Positions 44,414 through 54,986 of a stretch of 64,000 bases of DNA are shown piece by piece (the stretch's first letter is position 1; each line of letters begins with the position of its first letter). Source of the DNA: Porphyra umbilicalis (lineage: Eukaryota > Rhodophyta > Bangiophyceae > Bangiales > Bangiaceae); assembly GCA_002049455.2 (NCBI GenBank), contig KV919038.1, forward strand, positions 1-64,000. The letters are read 5' to 3'. Under the pieces are notes generated by a model. That model did no database searches, was not told where the DNA came from, and saw only the letters and a program-made list of their open reading frames with translations. Made by a program: the position numbers and the translations under genes.

Positions 44414-45923
44414 TCAACACGCAAACGGCGCGTTGCGGAACTCGACGCCCGTATCGACCGACGCCACGACGACACTCCCCCGCACGTTGCCCGCGGGCCC
44501 GTCCAACGCCACCCCCGGCGCGAGCACCGCCGCCGGCACGCCGACATTGTCGACCGTCAGCGCGGCCACGCCACAAAAGTTCAACACGGTCGTCGGGGGC
44601 ACAAAGTTGAAAGACTCGCACCCCGCCAGCCGCACCCGCCCGCCGCCGTCGCCGCCGCCGGCGCCGCCGAGCACGTTGATGGCCACGACCGTCGACGCGT
44701 CCCGCCGGCCGGCCACCGTCACGCCCGTGGCGGCCGTCAACGCCGCGCCCGGCACGGTGCACAGGGCGAGGGCGCCCGCCGGCGCGGCCGACACGTCAAA
44801 CGAAACGCCGCCGCCGTCGGTGAGAGACGTGACGCACCCGGCGGGCGCGGCACGACCGCACAGCGCCGCCGACGCGGCGGTCGCCGACGCGGCGGCGGCA
44901 GCGAAATCAAAGGCGCCCGCCGGCACGGCGGCGGCGCACACCCGCCCGACCGAGTCGGGGAGGACCACGCCGGCGGGGAGGGACAGGCCGCCATTGGCCA
45001 CCTGCCCAGACGACGCGTTGAGGGCGCCCCCGACGGCCAGTGCGACCGACGACGGGTCGCACGGCGACGACGGGTTGACGGAAAAGCCCGTCAGCGTCGC
45101 GTCGCCGCCGCACGCGAGGGGGCCGAGCACCTCGGACGCGACGAGCGTCGTGGCGCCAACCGTAAAGAGGTTAAAGGGGGGGAACCGTGGGCACCCGGGG
45201 GGGGGGACAAACGGTGCCCCGGCGTCGGCGGGTGCGACGGGGGCGGTCGCGGGCGCCACGAGGGGGGGTTGAGGGACCGCCGCCGGCGGGGGCGGTGCCG
45301 CGAGAGGCACGGGCGTCACCAACGGCGGTGGCGTGGCGGGCGCCGCGGGCGCCGCCACGGGCGTCGGGGGGGCGTCGGCACCGCCGCCGCCGGGACGGGC
45401 GCCGACGGCGGCAAGCCACCGACGGGCGCCACCAGTGACGGGAGCAGCGGCGCCGCCGCGCCCGGTACGCCCGTCGACGGGTTGACGGCTCCGCCGACGA
45501 CGCCGAACGTCAGCGGCGGGGGGGGGTCGGCACGGCCGCACCGGCAGTGGGGAACAGCGGTAGCTGCGGCGGCGGCGCCGCCAACGGCAGCGGCAGCGCC
45601 AGCGGCGGCGCCACCACAGGCAGTTGTTGCGGTGGCAGCGTCTCTTGCGGGGTGGTGACACCGACAAACGGCATGGCCCACCCACCCTCTCCGTCGGCGA
45701 CCGCGCCCGCGGGCGGGGCGGGCACCGCGAGCAGCGGCGCGCATGGCGGCGGCGCGCCGCCAACGGCCGTGAGGAAGGGCTGCTGGCCGAAGGCCGCGGC
45801 GGCACCGGCGGTGCGCGGCAAGTAGGCGGCGGGCATGGCAGAGGTGGCAGAGGTAACGGCGGCAACAGTCAGGGCGGTGACGGCCGCCGCCCAGGTGGGG
45901 GAGGTGCGTGTGACGCCCACCAT
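44414..45923 (-). CDS. Secreted choice-of-anchor A protein (frame changes at G runs)
   Basis: Secreted protein with a choice-of-anchor A (collagen-binding-like, TIGR04215-type) domain, usually an extracellular or wall-associated adhesin module. ATG 45923 is in a GGCACCATGG context and encodes a signal peptide: MVGVTRTSPTWAAAVTALTVAAVTSATSA. A Pro/Val-rich stem follows. The frame changes twice, at a 9-G run (45518-45526; the middle part reads PLTFGVVGGAVNPSTGVPG) and a 7-G run (45366-45372). The third frame carries the domain: CPRFPPFNLFTVGATTLVAS, GPLACGGDATLTGFSVN, VALAVGGALNAS, RVRLAGCESFNFVPPTTVL and DNVGVPAAVLAPGVALDGP, ending EFRNAPFAC, stop at 44414. Five cysteine pairs are plausible, in keeping with secretion. 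The gene is probably intact, with homopolymer-linked frame shifts. The plus-strand frames over this region are shadows. Confidence 0.72.
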
Positions 45924-46795
45924 GGTGCCGCACACAAGGGGGGGGGGGCGGTGGCCGGGGCGGCGCCTGGTGTCTGTGGTGGCGACGGCCGGCGGAGCGG
46001 CGGCAGCGCCCGTCGTCGGCGGAGGCAGGGAGGAGGCGGGATGGTAGGCAGCTGGTGGCGAAAGGCCCGACACCGAACTGGTCGACCCAGTCGGAGTTTT
46101 TATACGGCGGTGGCTCCATCGGGGAGGGCACACGGCGTGCCAGCCCCGTACACCCCGTCGCGCAGAGGTGCCTCCCCATCGAGCCCCAAGGCATCGCACG
46201 GGGAAAGAAGGACCGGCGGGAGCCCTCTGACACTGTCGGCAGCGAGGGCAAACGTGGCCGGCACCCGCCGATGGGGTGCCCGCCCGCCGGCGGGACGGGC
46301 GGGTGCTACCAGCACAAGAAAACGTGGGCGGTGCCCCACCGCGTACCGCGCAACGGCAGTCCCCGTTCATGACACTTTGGACACGGCACTGTCCGCGGCC
46401 GTCCCGCAGAGATGGACGGCACTGGGGGAGGCGGTGCCGCGCCGCCCGCCCCGTTTGGCCGAGCGCCGCGCGCCACGGTCGTGGTTATTGTGGCGGCACG
46501 TCATGGCGGTCGCAGACACCGTGCCGGCATCGGGATGCGTGCCCTGCAGGGCGCTTCGTGGAGGTGGTCGGGACGGCGCCGACGGCGCATGGAAACGTGT
46601 CGCGATTTCCATGTGAGGAATCACGATCCGTTTCGACTGCAATCAATTGTCATACTTATATGGAATCGAGTATCCACACTGCATTTCGGCTGCCGTTTCG
46701 AGGCCAAGGGCGGGCGCGTCACCTCGTCGCCCGAGCGTCGGCCGCGTCAGCAACGGCAGTGCTCTGCCTTCACCGCCACGCGCCGCCAACGCCCA
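45924..46795. other. Divergent intergenic region
   Basis: Lies between the starts of the minus-strand choice-of-anchor A gene and the plus-strand J-domain gene, so it probably holds two promoters. GC drops around 46600-46700. No gene or RNA feature was recognised. Confidence 0.45.
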
Positions 46796-47701
46796 ATGCG
46801 TCCTACCCTAGCTAGCCCCTCCCGCAGGCACCACATTTTCTCCATCTCCCACGCGTGTGTTTTTGCGCTTTGCCTGGTCGCCGGCCCCGTCCCCGTCCTG
46901 GTACACGCGCCCCCGCCGTCACCGGCCACCCCCCCCTACAACGATGGCGCCCCCCCCCCCAACCCCTACACCGTCCTCGGCCTCGACTGGCGGGCGACGG
47001 CCGCCCTCCCCCCCCCGCCATTACCCGCGCCTACCGCAAAGCCGCCCTGCGCGTGCACCCCGACAAGAACCCGACGGTCCCCCCCGCCGCCGCCGCCGCC
47101 GCCTTTGCCGCCGTCTTTGCCGCCTACGAGGCGCTCTCCGACGCGGACGGGCGGGCGGCGCTCGACGCGCGGCTGGCGGCGGGGGCGGCGGCGGCGACCG
47201 CCGCCGCCGCCCGCACCGCCGCCATGGACGGGGAGCGCCGCGCCGCGCGGTCGGCGTTGGAGCGGCGGGAGGCGGACGCGGCGGCGGCGGCCGCGGGCGT
47301 CGGCGGCGGCGCGACGGCGGGCGCGTCTGCTGCTGCCGCCGCCGCCGCCGCCGCCGCCGTCGGTCGGGAGGCGCGGATGCGCGCCGAGCTGGTGCGCCTC
47401 GGGCGGGAGGTGGCCGCCGAGGCGGCGGCCGCGCGGCGCGCGGCGCGCGCGCCCGACGGCGGGCGGGGTGGCGCCGCGGCGCGGCGGCGGGGGGGGGGGC
47501 ACGCCGAGCCGGACGAGGGGGGGGGGGGGGGGGCGCCGAGGGCGGGGGGGATGGGCCGCCCCGCTGATTGGGGGGGGGGACGCCGCCTGGGGGGGGGGGG
47601 GGTCCTGCCCCCCGTCGGCGCCTACGCGGGCCGCTATGGGGATTTTGGGGCGTACGAGGCGGCCACGCTCGCGCGGTGTCGGGGGGGGGGGGGGGGGGTG
47701 A
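46796..47701 (+). CDS. J-domain protein with signal peptide (frame changes at C and G runs)
   Basis: DnaJ/HSP40-type co-chaperone that would stimulate an Hsp70 ATPase, probably the ER-lumenal BiP, as it has a signal sequence. ATG 46796 gives MRPTLASPSRRHHIFSIS and a hydrophobic stretch HACVFALCLVAGPVPVLVHA. In the same frame comes NPYTVLGLDWRATAA, the start of a J-domain; after a 9-C run (47008-47016) the rest continues in frame 1: ITRAYRKAALRVHPDKNPTV with the diagnostic HPD, then FAAVFAAYEALSDADGRAAL. Downstream is an Ala/Arg-rich coiled-coil-like region (MRAELVRLGREVAAEAAA), then GAYAGRYGDFGAYEAATLARC. An 18-G run (47681-47698) precedes a TGA at 47699-47701, the likely stop if one more shift is allowed; otherwise the frame runs to 48054 as low complexity. 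No zinc-finger or substrate-binding DnaJ domain was seen. Confidence 0.68.
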   Translation: MRPTLASPSRRHHIFSISHACVFALCLVAGPVPVLVHAPPPSPATPPYNDGAPPPNPYTVLGLDWRATAALPPPPLPAPTAKPPCACTPTRTRRSPPPPPPPPLPPSLPPTRRSPTRTGGRRSTRGWRRGRRRRPPPPPAPPPWTGSAAPRGRRWSGGRRTRRRRPRASAAARRRARLLLPPPPPPPPSVGRRGCAPSWCASGGRWPPRRRPRGARRARPTAGGVAPRRGGGGGGTPSRTRGGGGGRRGRGGWAAPLIGGGDAAWGGGGSCPPSAPTRAAMGILGRTRRPRSRGVGGGGGG

Positions 47702-48379
47702 CGCTGGGGGGGGGGGGGGGGGTGCCTGCGCAGAAGGCGGGCGGTCGCCCGTGCCCGCGCGCTTGGTTTCTCGCCCCGGGGGGGGCGCCCGTGCCGGCAC
47801 GGGGTGTTGCTTGTACAGGGGTCTCGCGCCGACTCTGTCTCTTGTGTTGTTGCTTGTACAGGGGGCCCGCGCCGACCCGGTCTCTCGTTCCGTCGGTGAG
47901 CCGCTGCGCCGGCGCGCCGGCGGTCCCGCCCACTGCGCGACGGCGTCGCGCCGCCACCGTGGCGGGCGGTCGACCCGGGGCGGCCGGGTCGCACAACCAC
48001 CCGCACGGCAACGCAGGTGGGGCTGGGCGGCGCGCGCCCGCCGCCCAACCGTGACCGTACGGCGACGGCGCGCGGCCGCCGGTCGGTGCGCCGACCCCGC
48101 GCTGCCGAGCCCGCCCGCCCGCGGGCGCCGGCGGGCGGCGCCGCCGCCGCCACGCCCGTCGACCGCCGGGCAGCCACCCACACGGCGCACGCGCCGACGC
48201 GGGGGCGCCCGACGACGGGCGTCACGGCCGCCGCCCATCGGCGCGGGTGGGGTCCCCGCCGTCGCCCCCCACCCACGCCCCTCTTGCGGTGCGCTCCAGG
48301 CCGCCGCCGCGCGCGCGCCGCGCGCCCCTCCCCCCCCCCCGCCGGGCGTCGGCGGCGCCCCCCCCCCCCCACGGCGTGC
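47702..48379. other. Intergenic between convergent genes
   Basis: 3' regions of the J-domain gene and the Ycf49-like gene. Contains a short 43-bp tandem duplication (47805-47886) and several G/C runs. The long minus-strand frame across it is an extension of the Ycf49-like frame and not considered coding. Confidence 0.45.
47805..47886 (+). repeat. 43-bp tandem duplication, two copies
   Basis: TGTTGCTTGTACAGGGG starts at 47805 and again at 47848 (TGTTGCTTGTACAGGGGG), each followed by a similar GCGCCGAC-(T/C)-(T/C)GGTCTCT-like sequence. The copies differ at a few bases. No known element is identified. Confidence 0.6.
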
Positions 48380-49885
48380 CTACGCTTGCACAGAGTCGGA
48401 CTCGGCGGCGGCGGCGGCGGCGGTCTCCCGCGCCCCCGCGCCGCCCACGACGCTGCATTCACGGCCGTCGGCAAGACGACCGCCGCGACCGCCACGGGCA
48501 GCGTCGGGTGGAAGGCGCCGTCGAGCCACAGCTCCCCCCACTTGACGACCGCCGCGGCCGCCACCGAGCCGCCGACGACCTTGGCCCAAAACACCGCCGG
48601 CGGCTCCACCGCCGCCGCCGCCGCCGCCATGAGGGGCGGTCGCGGCGCCACCGCCGCGCCATCGTCGCCGCCCACGCCGCCCGCCGCCGCCGCCGCCAGC
48701 GCCTTGCCCCGCCGGTACACCCGCCACGCGGCGACGGCGCAGCAGGTGTTCCCGCCCACGGTCAGGGCGGCTTGCAGGGCGACGAGCCCCCCCACCGCCG
48801 GCGCGTTGTAGGCAGCGTGAAACACACACGCCGCCACCCCCGACGCGTGCAGCGGCACCATCCCCCACACGAGCCCCTTCCACGCGTCATTCCCCGACGC
48901 GGCCGCGTAGCGCCACGCGAGGCCCATGGCGAGGAGCCACTCGGCGACGGACGAGACGTGGATGGCCCACGTCGGCAGCGACAGCGCGTTGGCGGGTTCA
49001 ACGTGCGCCGACGTGCCGCCGGCGGCGGCCAGCGCCGCCACGCCCGCCGCAATGACCGCGGCGGCGAGGGCCTCGCCGGCCATCGCGCGGCCGGGGGGGG
49101 TGCCGACCCCGTTGCCGACCGCCGGGGGGGCGCCCGACAGTGCCGCCGCCACAGAGGTGGAGGACGCGGGGGGGGGGGAGGTGCCCCCGCCACCCCGTCG
49201 GTCGCGGCGGCGGTGGCGGCGGCGGCCCCGTCGGTGACGCGAGCCCCGCCCGGAACCCCCCCACAATGAGCAAGTTGGTGACGGTCAGCAGCGACTCGGC
49301 CGACCCGTGGAGCCAATCGACGTTGGCGAGGATGTCGCCGACAACGACCTTGGCGTAGATGCCCGCGGGGATGGTCGCAAACACAAAGACGAGGAGGAAG
49401 GCAAAGCCGCGGTAGGCCCCCTTGGGGCACCCCGTTTCGGGGCGGGAGAGGAAGTAGAGGAAGGCGAGGTACGGGAAGAGGGAGGCTGCAAACAGCTGCG
49501 CGGCGAGCGCGTCGGCGGCCGCCGCCGAGATGGACCACGGGTCGGTAAAGGCGAGGGCGAGGGGGGCGGCGACAGCCGCAGCGGCGGCCGCCACCGCGTC
49601 GCCGGCGGCGGTGACGGCGGTGGTGGCGGCAGGCGGGAGGTGCGCCGCGAGCGCGGCGGGCGCGGCTGCCAACGCTGGCGCGGCGGCGGGCAGCAGCGGC
49701 GCCAGCGTGGCCACGGGTGGGGAGGCGCCGACGGCCGGCCGGCGGCGGTGGGGCGCCCGAGCGGCGGGCACCGGATGCGGGGCGCCGCGGTGTGGCAGCC
49801 CCGTCGACGGGCGCGCCGCCCAGCGCCCCGCCGCGGAAAAGGCGGCGGGGGCGGGGGCGAGGAAGGCGCCGACCGGGGACGGCAT
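48380..49885 (-). CDS. Ycf49-like plastid protein, DUF3593 + DUF2499 (frame change at a G run)
   Basis: Multi-pass membrane protein of cyanobacterial/plastid ancestry and unknown biochemical role. ATG 49885 starts MPSPVGAFLAPAPAAFSAA, a Ser/Ala/Arg-rich probable plastid transit peptide (about 60 residues). DUF3593 follows: FAASLFPYLAFLYFLSRPET, YRGFAFLLVFVFATIPAGIY, VGDILANVDWLHGSAESLLT and TNLLIVGGFR. After an 11-G run (49168-49178) the protein continues in another frame with DUF2499, the Ycf49 domain: LSLPTWAIHVSSVAEWLLAM, GNDAWKGLVWGMVPLHASG, CVFHAAYNAPAVGGLVALQA and LTVGGNTCCAVAAWRVY, then a last conserved stretch KVVGGSVAAAAVVKWGELW. The C-terminus is uncertain: one frame stops at 48380 (ESDSVQA), the other runs on without a stop. 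The two cyanobacterial proteins are joined here in one chain. Confidence 0.78.
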
Positions 49886-50658
49886 GGTGCACGCGCGGCG
49901 GCACGCGTCGGTGCCCACTGCGACAAAGCAGACGGACAAGGGCGCGGGAAGAGGTCGACGCAAAGACCGACAAAAAAAAAAACCACCAAAGAGGGGCGCG
50001 ACGTCAAGCAAGCACAGGCGCCCACGATGGACGGCACGGCGGTGGGGTGGCGCGGGGGGGGGTGACCGACGGCCGCGCCGGGTGGCGGGTGGAGTCTCGA
50101 CGGGGGTGGCGCGCCCGCGCGGCGCGATCAGATCCGCGGGCCCCCGAGATTGAGCGCTGCCACACCCGCCCGTGAGCCCAGGGGCGCCACTTGCGCGGCC
50201 CACTTTGCATGTCCGACGTGCGCTTCGCCAGCGTCTGATACTGCTGTACCGCCGACGCCACCCCGCGCCGGTGCATCCGTGGCGGGGGGGCGCTCGCTGT
50301 CCCCGACCCGACGGTACGGGCGCGGCGTGCCGTGTCCGTTGGCGGCACGGCATGGGCGCTTCGGCTCGCTAGGCGGGTGCAACGTCGAGGCCTCTGGCGG
50401 GCGTCTTGTCGGCTGCGGCGGGCGGCTTTGCACCGCTCTTGTTCTCCTCGCCTACGGTCGTGCGCTCGTGCCGCCGCCGGCTGCACCAGTGCCGCCTCCT
50501 GCCGCCCCTGTGCATCCGCGACGCGCGCCGCCCGGCGGGCGCTGCGTGAGCCACCCGTCGGCCGCACCACAGCGAGCGTCGTCCCCCGCTCGCCGGGTGG
50601 CGCGGCGGCAGCGCCCACCCCCCCCCCCTCCCCCCCCCCCCCCCCCGGAGCGGCCACC
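49886..50658. other. Divergent intergenic region
   Basis: Between the Ycf49-like start (minus) and the sulfotransferase start (plus), so probably two promoters. GC-rich, with a long C-rich tract at 50622-50645 just before the sulfotransferase ATG. No gene was recognised. Confidence 0.45.
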
Positions 50659-51927
50659 ATGCCCGCCCCCCCCCCCTCCCGCGCCCGCGGGCGGCGGCTC
50701 GCCCCCCTCGTCGCCGCCGCCGTTGGCGGCGGCACCGCCCTCCTCGCCGTCTCCCTGTGGTGGCGGGGCGGCGGTGGGGTGCGCGCCCCCACCTCCCGCC
50801 TCGCCCCCGTCGGCTGCGACGCGCGCCTCGGCTACTGCGGCGCGACGGTGCGGGAGTGCCGGGACGCGCCCGCGGCGGTGGCGCCCGACCCCGCCGCGCG
50901 CAACGGGCGGCCGCTGCTGGTGGTGGCGGCCGGCGGCAGCCGCTCCGCCTCCACGTGGGTGTACAACGTCGCGCGCATCCTGCTGCGGGTGCGGGACCCC
51001 AACACCGTCGCCGGGTGGTATGAGGACCTGGCGGGCTTGACGGGCGCCTACGCGCAGCTGGAGGCAGGCAATGGCACGTACCCGCATGTGGAGGTGGCAA
51101 GCCGCCTCGACGCGCTCCGCTCCCTCGACACGTCGGTGTTGCTCAAAATCCACCTCGTGCAAGAGTGGGCGACGCTCCTCGGGGGGGCCGACGCGGCCAC
51201 CACAACGGCCACGGGCGGCGCGTCCGACGCGGACCTGGTGCCCCTCACCGAGTTGTCGGCCGCCGCGGACGTGGTGCTCACCTCCCACCGGGATGTGCGG
51301 GAGGTCGTCCGCTCCCTCCGCCACATGGGGTGGGGGTCCCGCGTCAACCCGGCGGCGTTTGACCACCCCGACTTTTGCCGTCGCCCGTACGACGCGCGGT
51401 GGGGGCCGGCGCCGCTCGGCGCCGACGGCTACCGCGACGCGGACGCGTGGGTCAACATGGCCCGCGCGCACATCCTGTGTCGGGAGCGCCTGCTCGCGTC
51501 GGCGGGGGATAAGCTGGCACTCGACGTGGCCGCGGAGGAGCTCCACGGCGCGTCTGCGGCGGTGGCGCTGCGCCACATCCGCACCGTGGCGGCGGCGCTC
51601 GAGTGGCCCTACACGGAGGCGGAGCTGGAGGGCGTCGCCACGGAAGTGGCGCGCCTCCGCGTGCCCCCGTGCCACAGCGGGTATGGGGTGCAGCTGGTGC
51701 TCAACCCGACGTCACACATGCACCGGGGGCACGTGCGGCTGGCGGCGGAGAATGTGGAGGCGGTGGATGCAGCGGGGGTCGCTGCGATCGAGGCCGACCC
51801 GTTTTGCCGCCGGTGGCTGGTCGCCCACGGGTACATGGAGGCTGCTGGGGGGGAGGGTGCGGGGGGGGCGGGCGCACCGGCACGGAAGCGGCTACGTAGC
51901 CCTTGCGCGGCAACTGCGAATCGATAG
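50659..51927 (+). CDS. Golgi-type carbohydrate sulfotransferase family protein
   Basis: Transfers sulfate from PAPS to an acceptor; the type II membrane layout suggests a Golgi glycan sulfotransferase, though the acceptor is unknown. ATG 50659 is in a perfect GCCACCATG context; 422 residues, no intron. A basic N-terminus (SRARGRR) is followed by one membrane helix (residues about 14-35, LAPLVAAAVGGGTALLAVSL). The 5'-phosphosulfate loop is VVAAGGSRSASTWVYN (92-100 core) and the 3'-phosphate motif LTSHRDVREVVRSL (207-220), with the Arg and Ser expected for PAPS binding. Further segments (AWVNMARAHILCRERLL; GYGVQLVLNPTSHMHRGHV) complete a plausible fold. Red-algal wall galactans are heavily sulfated, so such an enzyme would fit, but that link is inference. 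Confidence 0.82.
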   Translation: MPAPPPSRARGRRLAPLVAAAVGGGTALLAVSLWWRGGGGVRAPTSRLAPVGCDARLGYCGATVRECRDAPAAVAPDPAARNGRPLLVVAAGGSRSASTWVYNVARILLRVRDPNTVAGWYEDLAGLTGAYAQLEAGNGTYPHVEVASRLDALRSLDTSVLLKIHLVQEWATLLGGADAATTTATGGASDADLVPLTELSAAADVVLTSHRDVREVVRSLRHMGWGSRVNPAAFDHPDFCRRPYDARWGPAPLGADGYRDADAWVNMARAHILCRERLLASAGDKLALDVAAEELHGASAAVALRHIRTVAAALEWPYTEAELEGVATEVARLRVPPCHSGYGVQLVLNPTSHMHRGHVRLAAENVEAVDAAGVAAIEADPFCRRWLVAHGYMEAAGGEGAGGAGAPARKRLRSPCAATANR

Positions 51928-52573
51928 GGGCTCTTGGGAGCCGCGTGTCAGCGCCCTCTGCATCGCTGCTCGGCCGTTGTATTTATGCTCTAGGGCTGGG
52001 AGCGCTGCGTCTGTTGCTTCCTTGCCCGTTGGGGACCATCCGTGATGCGCGTCGTGCCTGTGCTGTTGTTCCGCTCGACTGTCGAACAGCGGGCGGCTGG
52101 CCGAGGTGCCCGTGGGCGGTGTCCACGTCCACTCGGCGACGGCGCCCTTGGGGGCAACGACAGGCACTTTTCGACACCAACGCCCTCAAGCCGCAAGGGT
52201 GTCGACGAGGTCGGCACTGTCGAGAGGAAACAGAGGGGCACCAGACGTGAAGGTGAAGCCGGCAACAAGGGCCTGTTCCGCACAACACAGGTAAATTCAG
52301 TAGCATAGTACATGACAATCCTTGTACGAGCGAATTTCTGGATTGAGGACGTCATATGTTTGGACAAGTTGACTATCAGCGACTGGCAACCGAAAGCACC
52401 CCGTCCGCCTTGACTTCACACTTCTCCCTCGCCAGACGACACGACCACCAGTTCTGACCAGCGCTGCGCCGCCCTCTTTGTTGCGAAGGCGCGTCTTCCA
52501 AACTCTGGTCTGCAGGAGGAACGGACGAGTGGCTTCCCTGCTTCGTTTCACACTTTTACAGTGTTCTGGCATC
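51928..52573. other. Intergenic, VPS29 upstream region
   Basis: Lower GC than the flanking genes; contains the sulfotransferase 3' UTR and the VPS29 promoter/5' UTR. No further gene was recognised. Confidence 0.45.
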
Positions 52574-54824
52574 ATGGTTGTACGTGTGTCTCCCCCTCTG
52601 ACTCGGCTTCGCTACCTGGGCAGCCTGTCGGCGCTATGTACACGCCCTGGACTGGCTCATGGCTTGTCTCTTGGTGGGCGACTGACGTGTCTGTTTGTTT
52701 ATTGTTAACCTTGTTGCTGTTGCCTGGTGTACTGCCTCGAACGGTGGGCATGTTGCTGTTGCGTGGCCGGCCGGGTCTTGCGTCCCCCCCGGCTGTGTGC
52801 ATTCGGTCCGACTGTACAGCTCGTCCTGGTCATTGGCGACTTTCATGGTACGCTTGGCTGTTCTGCCCCCCTCCCGCGTTGACTCTTCAACGGGCTGAAC
52901 CCTCACGGCGCGCTCTCTTGTTTCTCGTGCGCATCACTGACGCCTCCCGCTCGCCCTTTTTTTGCCGTTGTGGTGCGACGAGGCCTGCATCATGCACTTT
53001 CCCTTGCGGCACACAGTCCCTCACCGGGTACCGTCGTTGCCTGCCAGGTTTCGGTCGCTGCTAGTCGCTGGCCGCATCCACGTCGTGTTGTGTACGGTGC
53101 GTCGGTGCGAGCCTGTTTTTCCCTACCCGTGTGGCGCCGCGCCGCGGTGTCGTCGAGGGTTGGCGTGGACTGGGTGTGCGCTGCCCATGCGGCCCGCGCG
53201 AGTCTGCCAAAGAGGCCATGTGGGGTCCTTGTGCTCACCGCATCTCTTTTTCTTTCTTATTGAGTGCGACGCTTCTTTGCTCTGTTGGTGCTTTGCTGTC
53301 TCGATGCCCCCTCTTCTCTGCCGCCACCACAGGGGAACCTGTGCACGGATGAAATGGGCGCCTACTTGCGGTCCCTGTGTCCACGCGTTTTTATCGTTCG
53401 AGGGGATATGGACGAGGTACGTTTGGCGCCCTGCCCGCGCTTTTTCCGCACCGTTGACTGCACATGCTGCCGCCCTCCCTCTGGCATGAAGTGCGCTTTC
53501 CCCCCCTCCGTGTTGGCCCCTTCGCTTCTGCTGGTGCTCGGTGACAAACTCACTCCCGTGGCTGTCGCTTGTCTCCCCTCCTTTTGCTGCTGTTGCACCG
53601 CCGCTTCATTACACGGTCCATCCGCGAGCATCCCCAGCTGGACCTCCCCGACCGCCTCATTGTGCCCGTCGGCTCCCTGACGTTTGGCGTCATGGGCACT
53701 GGCGCCGCGTCCATGCCGCCCGGCGGCGGTGCGGCCGCCGAGGCCATCCGTCGGGACATGGGCGTCGACGTGTTGGTGGGCGGCGGCGGCCACGCCGTCC
53801 GCCTGGTGGCTGGCGGCTCGCCCGGCGGCGGCGGCGGCGGCGGTGGCGGTGGCGGCGTCGGCGGCATGGGGGGCATGGGCATGGGGCTCGGCCTGAGCTG
53901 GGGGGAAGAATCCTCCAAGGTGGGGGGGAGAAGGAGCGGGGGAGGGGGGGGGCGCGGCCTCCTAGTCGACCCGGGGACGGTGCGTTGGTGGACAGAGGGC
54001 GGGTGGGAAGTGCCGGCGTGCTGGGTGGTGTGGTGGGGTGCGGGAGAGGCGTCTGGCGAGGAGCGCGGGGTTGAGCAAGCGCATGCGCAGCGCCCGCGGT
54101 CGCATGCGGTCTGCCTTGGGGGTCTGGTTTGCGTTGTGTGGGGCGTGCGGACGGCGGCGGTGGCCGCCAGCGACGGGCGCCGCGACTGACGGGGTGAGTG
54201 CTGTCTCGTGGCTTTCCGCGCGTTGGGCTGTTTTTCTGCTACCCTCTTGTCCTGGCGTTGCTTGCGTTCCGCGGTTGTTTTGTTTCCGTTGCGGCTTCAG
54301 GCGACGGGCGCGCCACGGGTCACCGACGTGGTGCCGCCGGTGCCGACCTTTGTGCTGCTGGACGTGCAAGGCTACAAGATCATTGCCTACACCTACACCC
54401 TCGAAGCAGACGTACGTTGGGCGGGCCTCGGCACGAGAGGCGGAGCAGCACCGTGGCCCTGGCGAAAAGACTCGCCTGCCTTCACCGAGCCCGGTCTTGC
54501 AAGGGTGGGGGCAGGTGGATCCCGCAGCGGCGGGTTGGTTTGGTGGGACCCGACCAGCGCTCTCATCGCGGCCATGACTGGGCAACCACCCGGGTGTGCC
54601 CCACTGACGATATCCGTGGCCGCCTGTTTGCCTCCCAGCGCCCACCGCACCTCTGTTGTTTTCTTGTGTGTGAACTGCTCCGCTGCAACCCACCCCGCGC
54701 GCCCCTTGTCGGCCGACGGCATGGCGACACTGGTCTTGGTGGGCGCTCTGACACACGCCCCCTCTTTCCCCCCGTGCAGGACGTCCACGTCGACCGCACG
54801 GTCTTTGACTCGATCAAAAAGTAG
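52574..54824 (+). CDS. VPS29: Vacuolar protein sorting-associated protein 29 (retromer subunit)
   Basis: Subunit of the retromer cargo-selective complex (with VPS26/VPS35), which recycles receptors from endosomes. Coding exons, placed by homology and splice sites: 52574-52579 (ATGGTT), 52820-52847, 53017-53096, 53333-53416, 53638-53919 (or from 53629), 54301-54411 and 54780-54824. Introns are 169-381 bp, with donors GTACG(T/C), GTGCG or GTGGG and acceptors in TACAG, ACACAG, CACAG, CCCAG, TTCAG and TGCAG; all phases join. The spliced protein (about 211 residues; usual 180-190) begins MVLVLVIGDFHVPHRVPSLP and includes FRSLLVAGRIHVVLCTGNLC, VFIVRGDMDE, LIVPVGSLTFGV, ATGAPRVTD and PTFVLLDVQGYKIIAYTY. 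A Gly-rich insert (around 53820-53890) accounts for the extra length. The phosphoesterase-type His motifs HGH and GHTH are absent (VMGTGAAS; GGGGHAVRL), so it should act as a scaffold only. Confidence 0.88.
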
Positions 54825-54986
54825 TAAACGGGACGTGCCGGCCCGACCGGCGGCGCCGCCCACCCCCTGTACCACCCCACACGGTCCCGGCCACGCGCTG
54901 CCCCCCGCCCCCCCCGCCCCATCCATCACCAGCCGACGTCCATCCCCATCCGCCTTGCGCGTCCGCCCCCCCCCCCCATGGCGACC

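Noticed and set aside
46966-48379. Minus-strand continuation of the Ycf49-like frame over the J-domain gene
   Set aside because: It overlaps the J-domain coding region antisense and is low complexity; no DUF sequence beyond about 48440.
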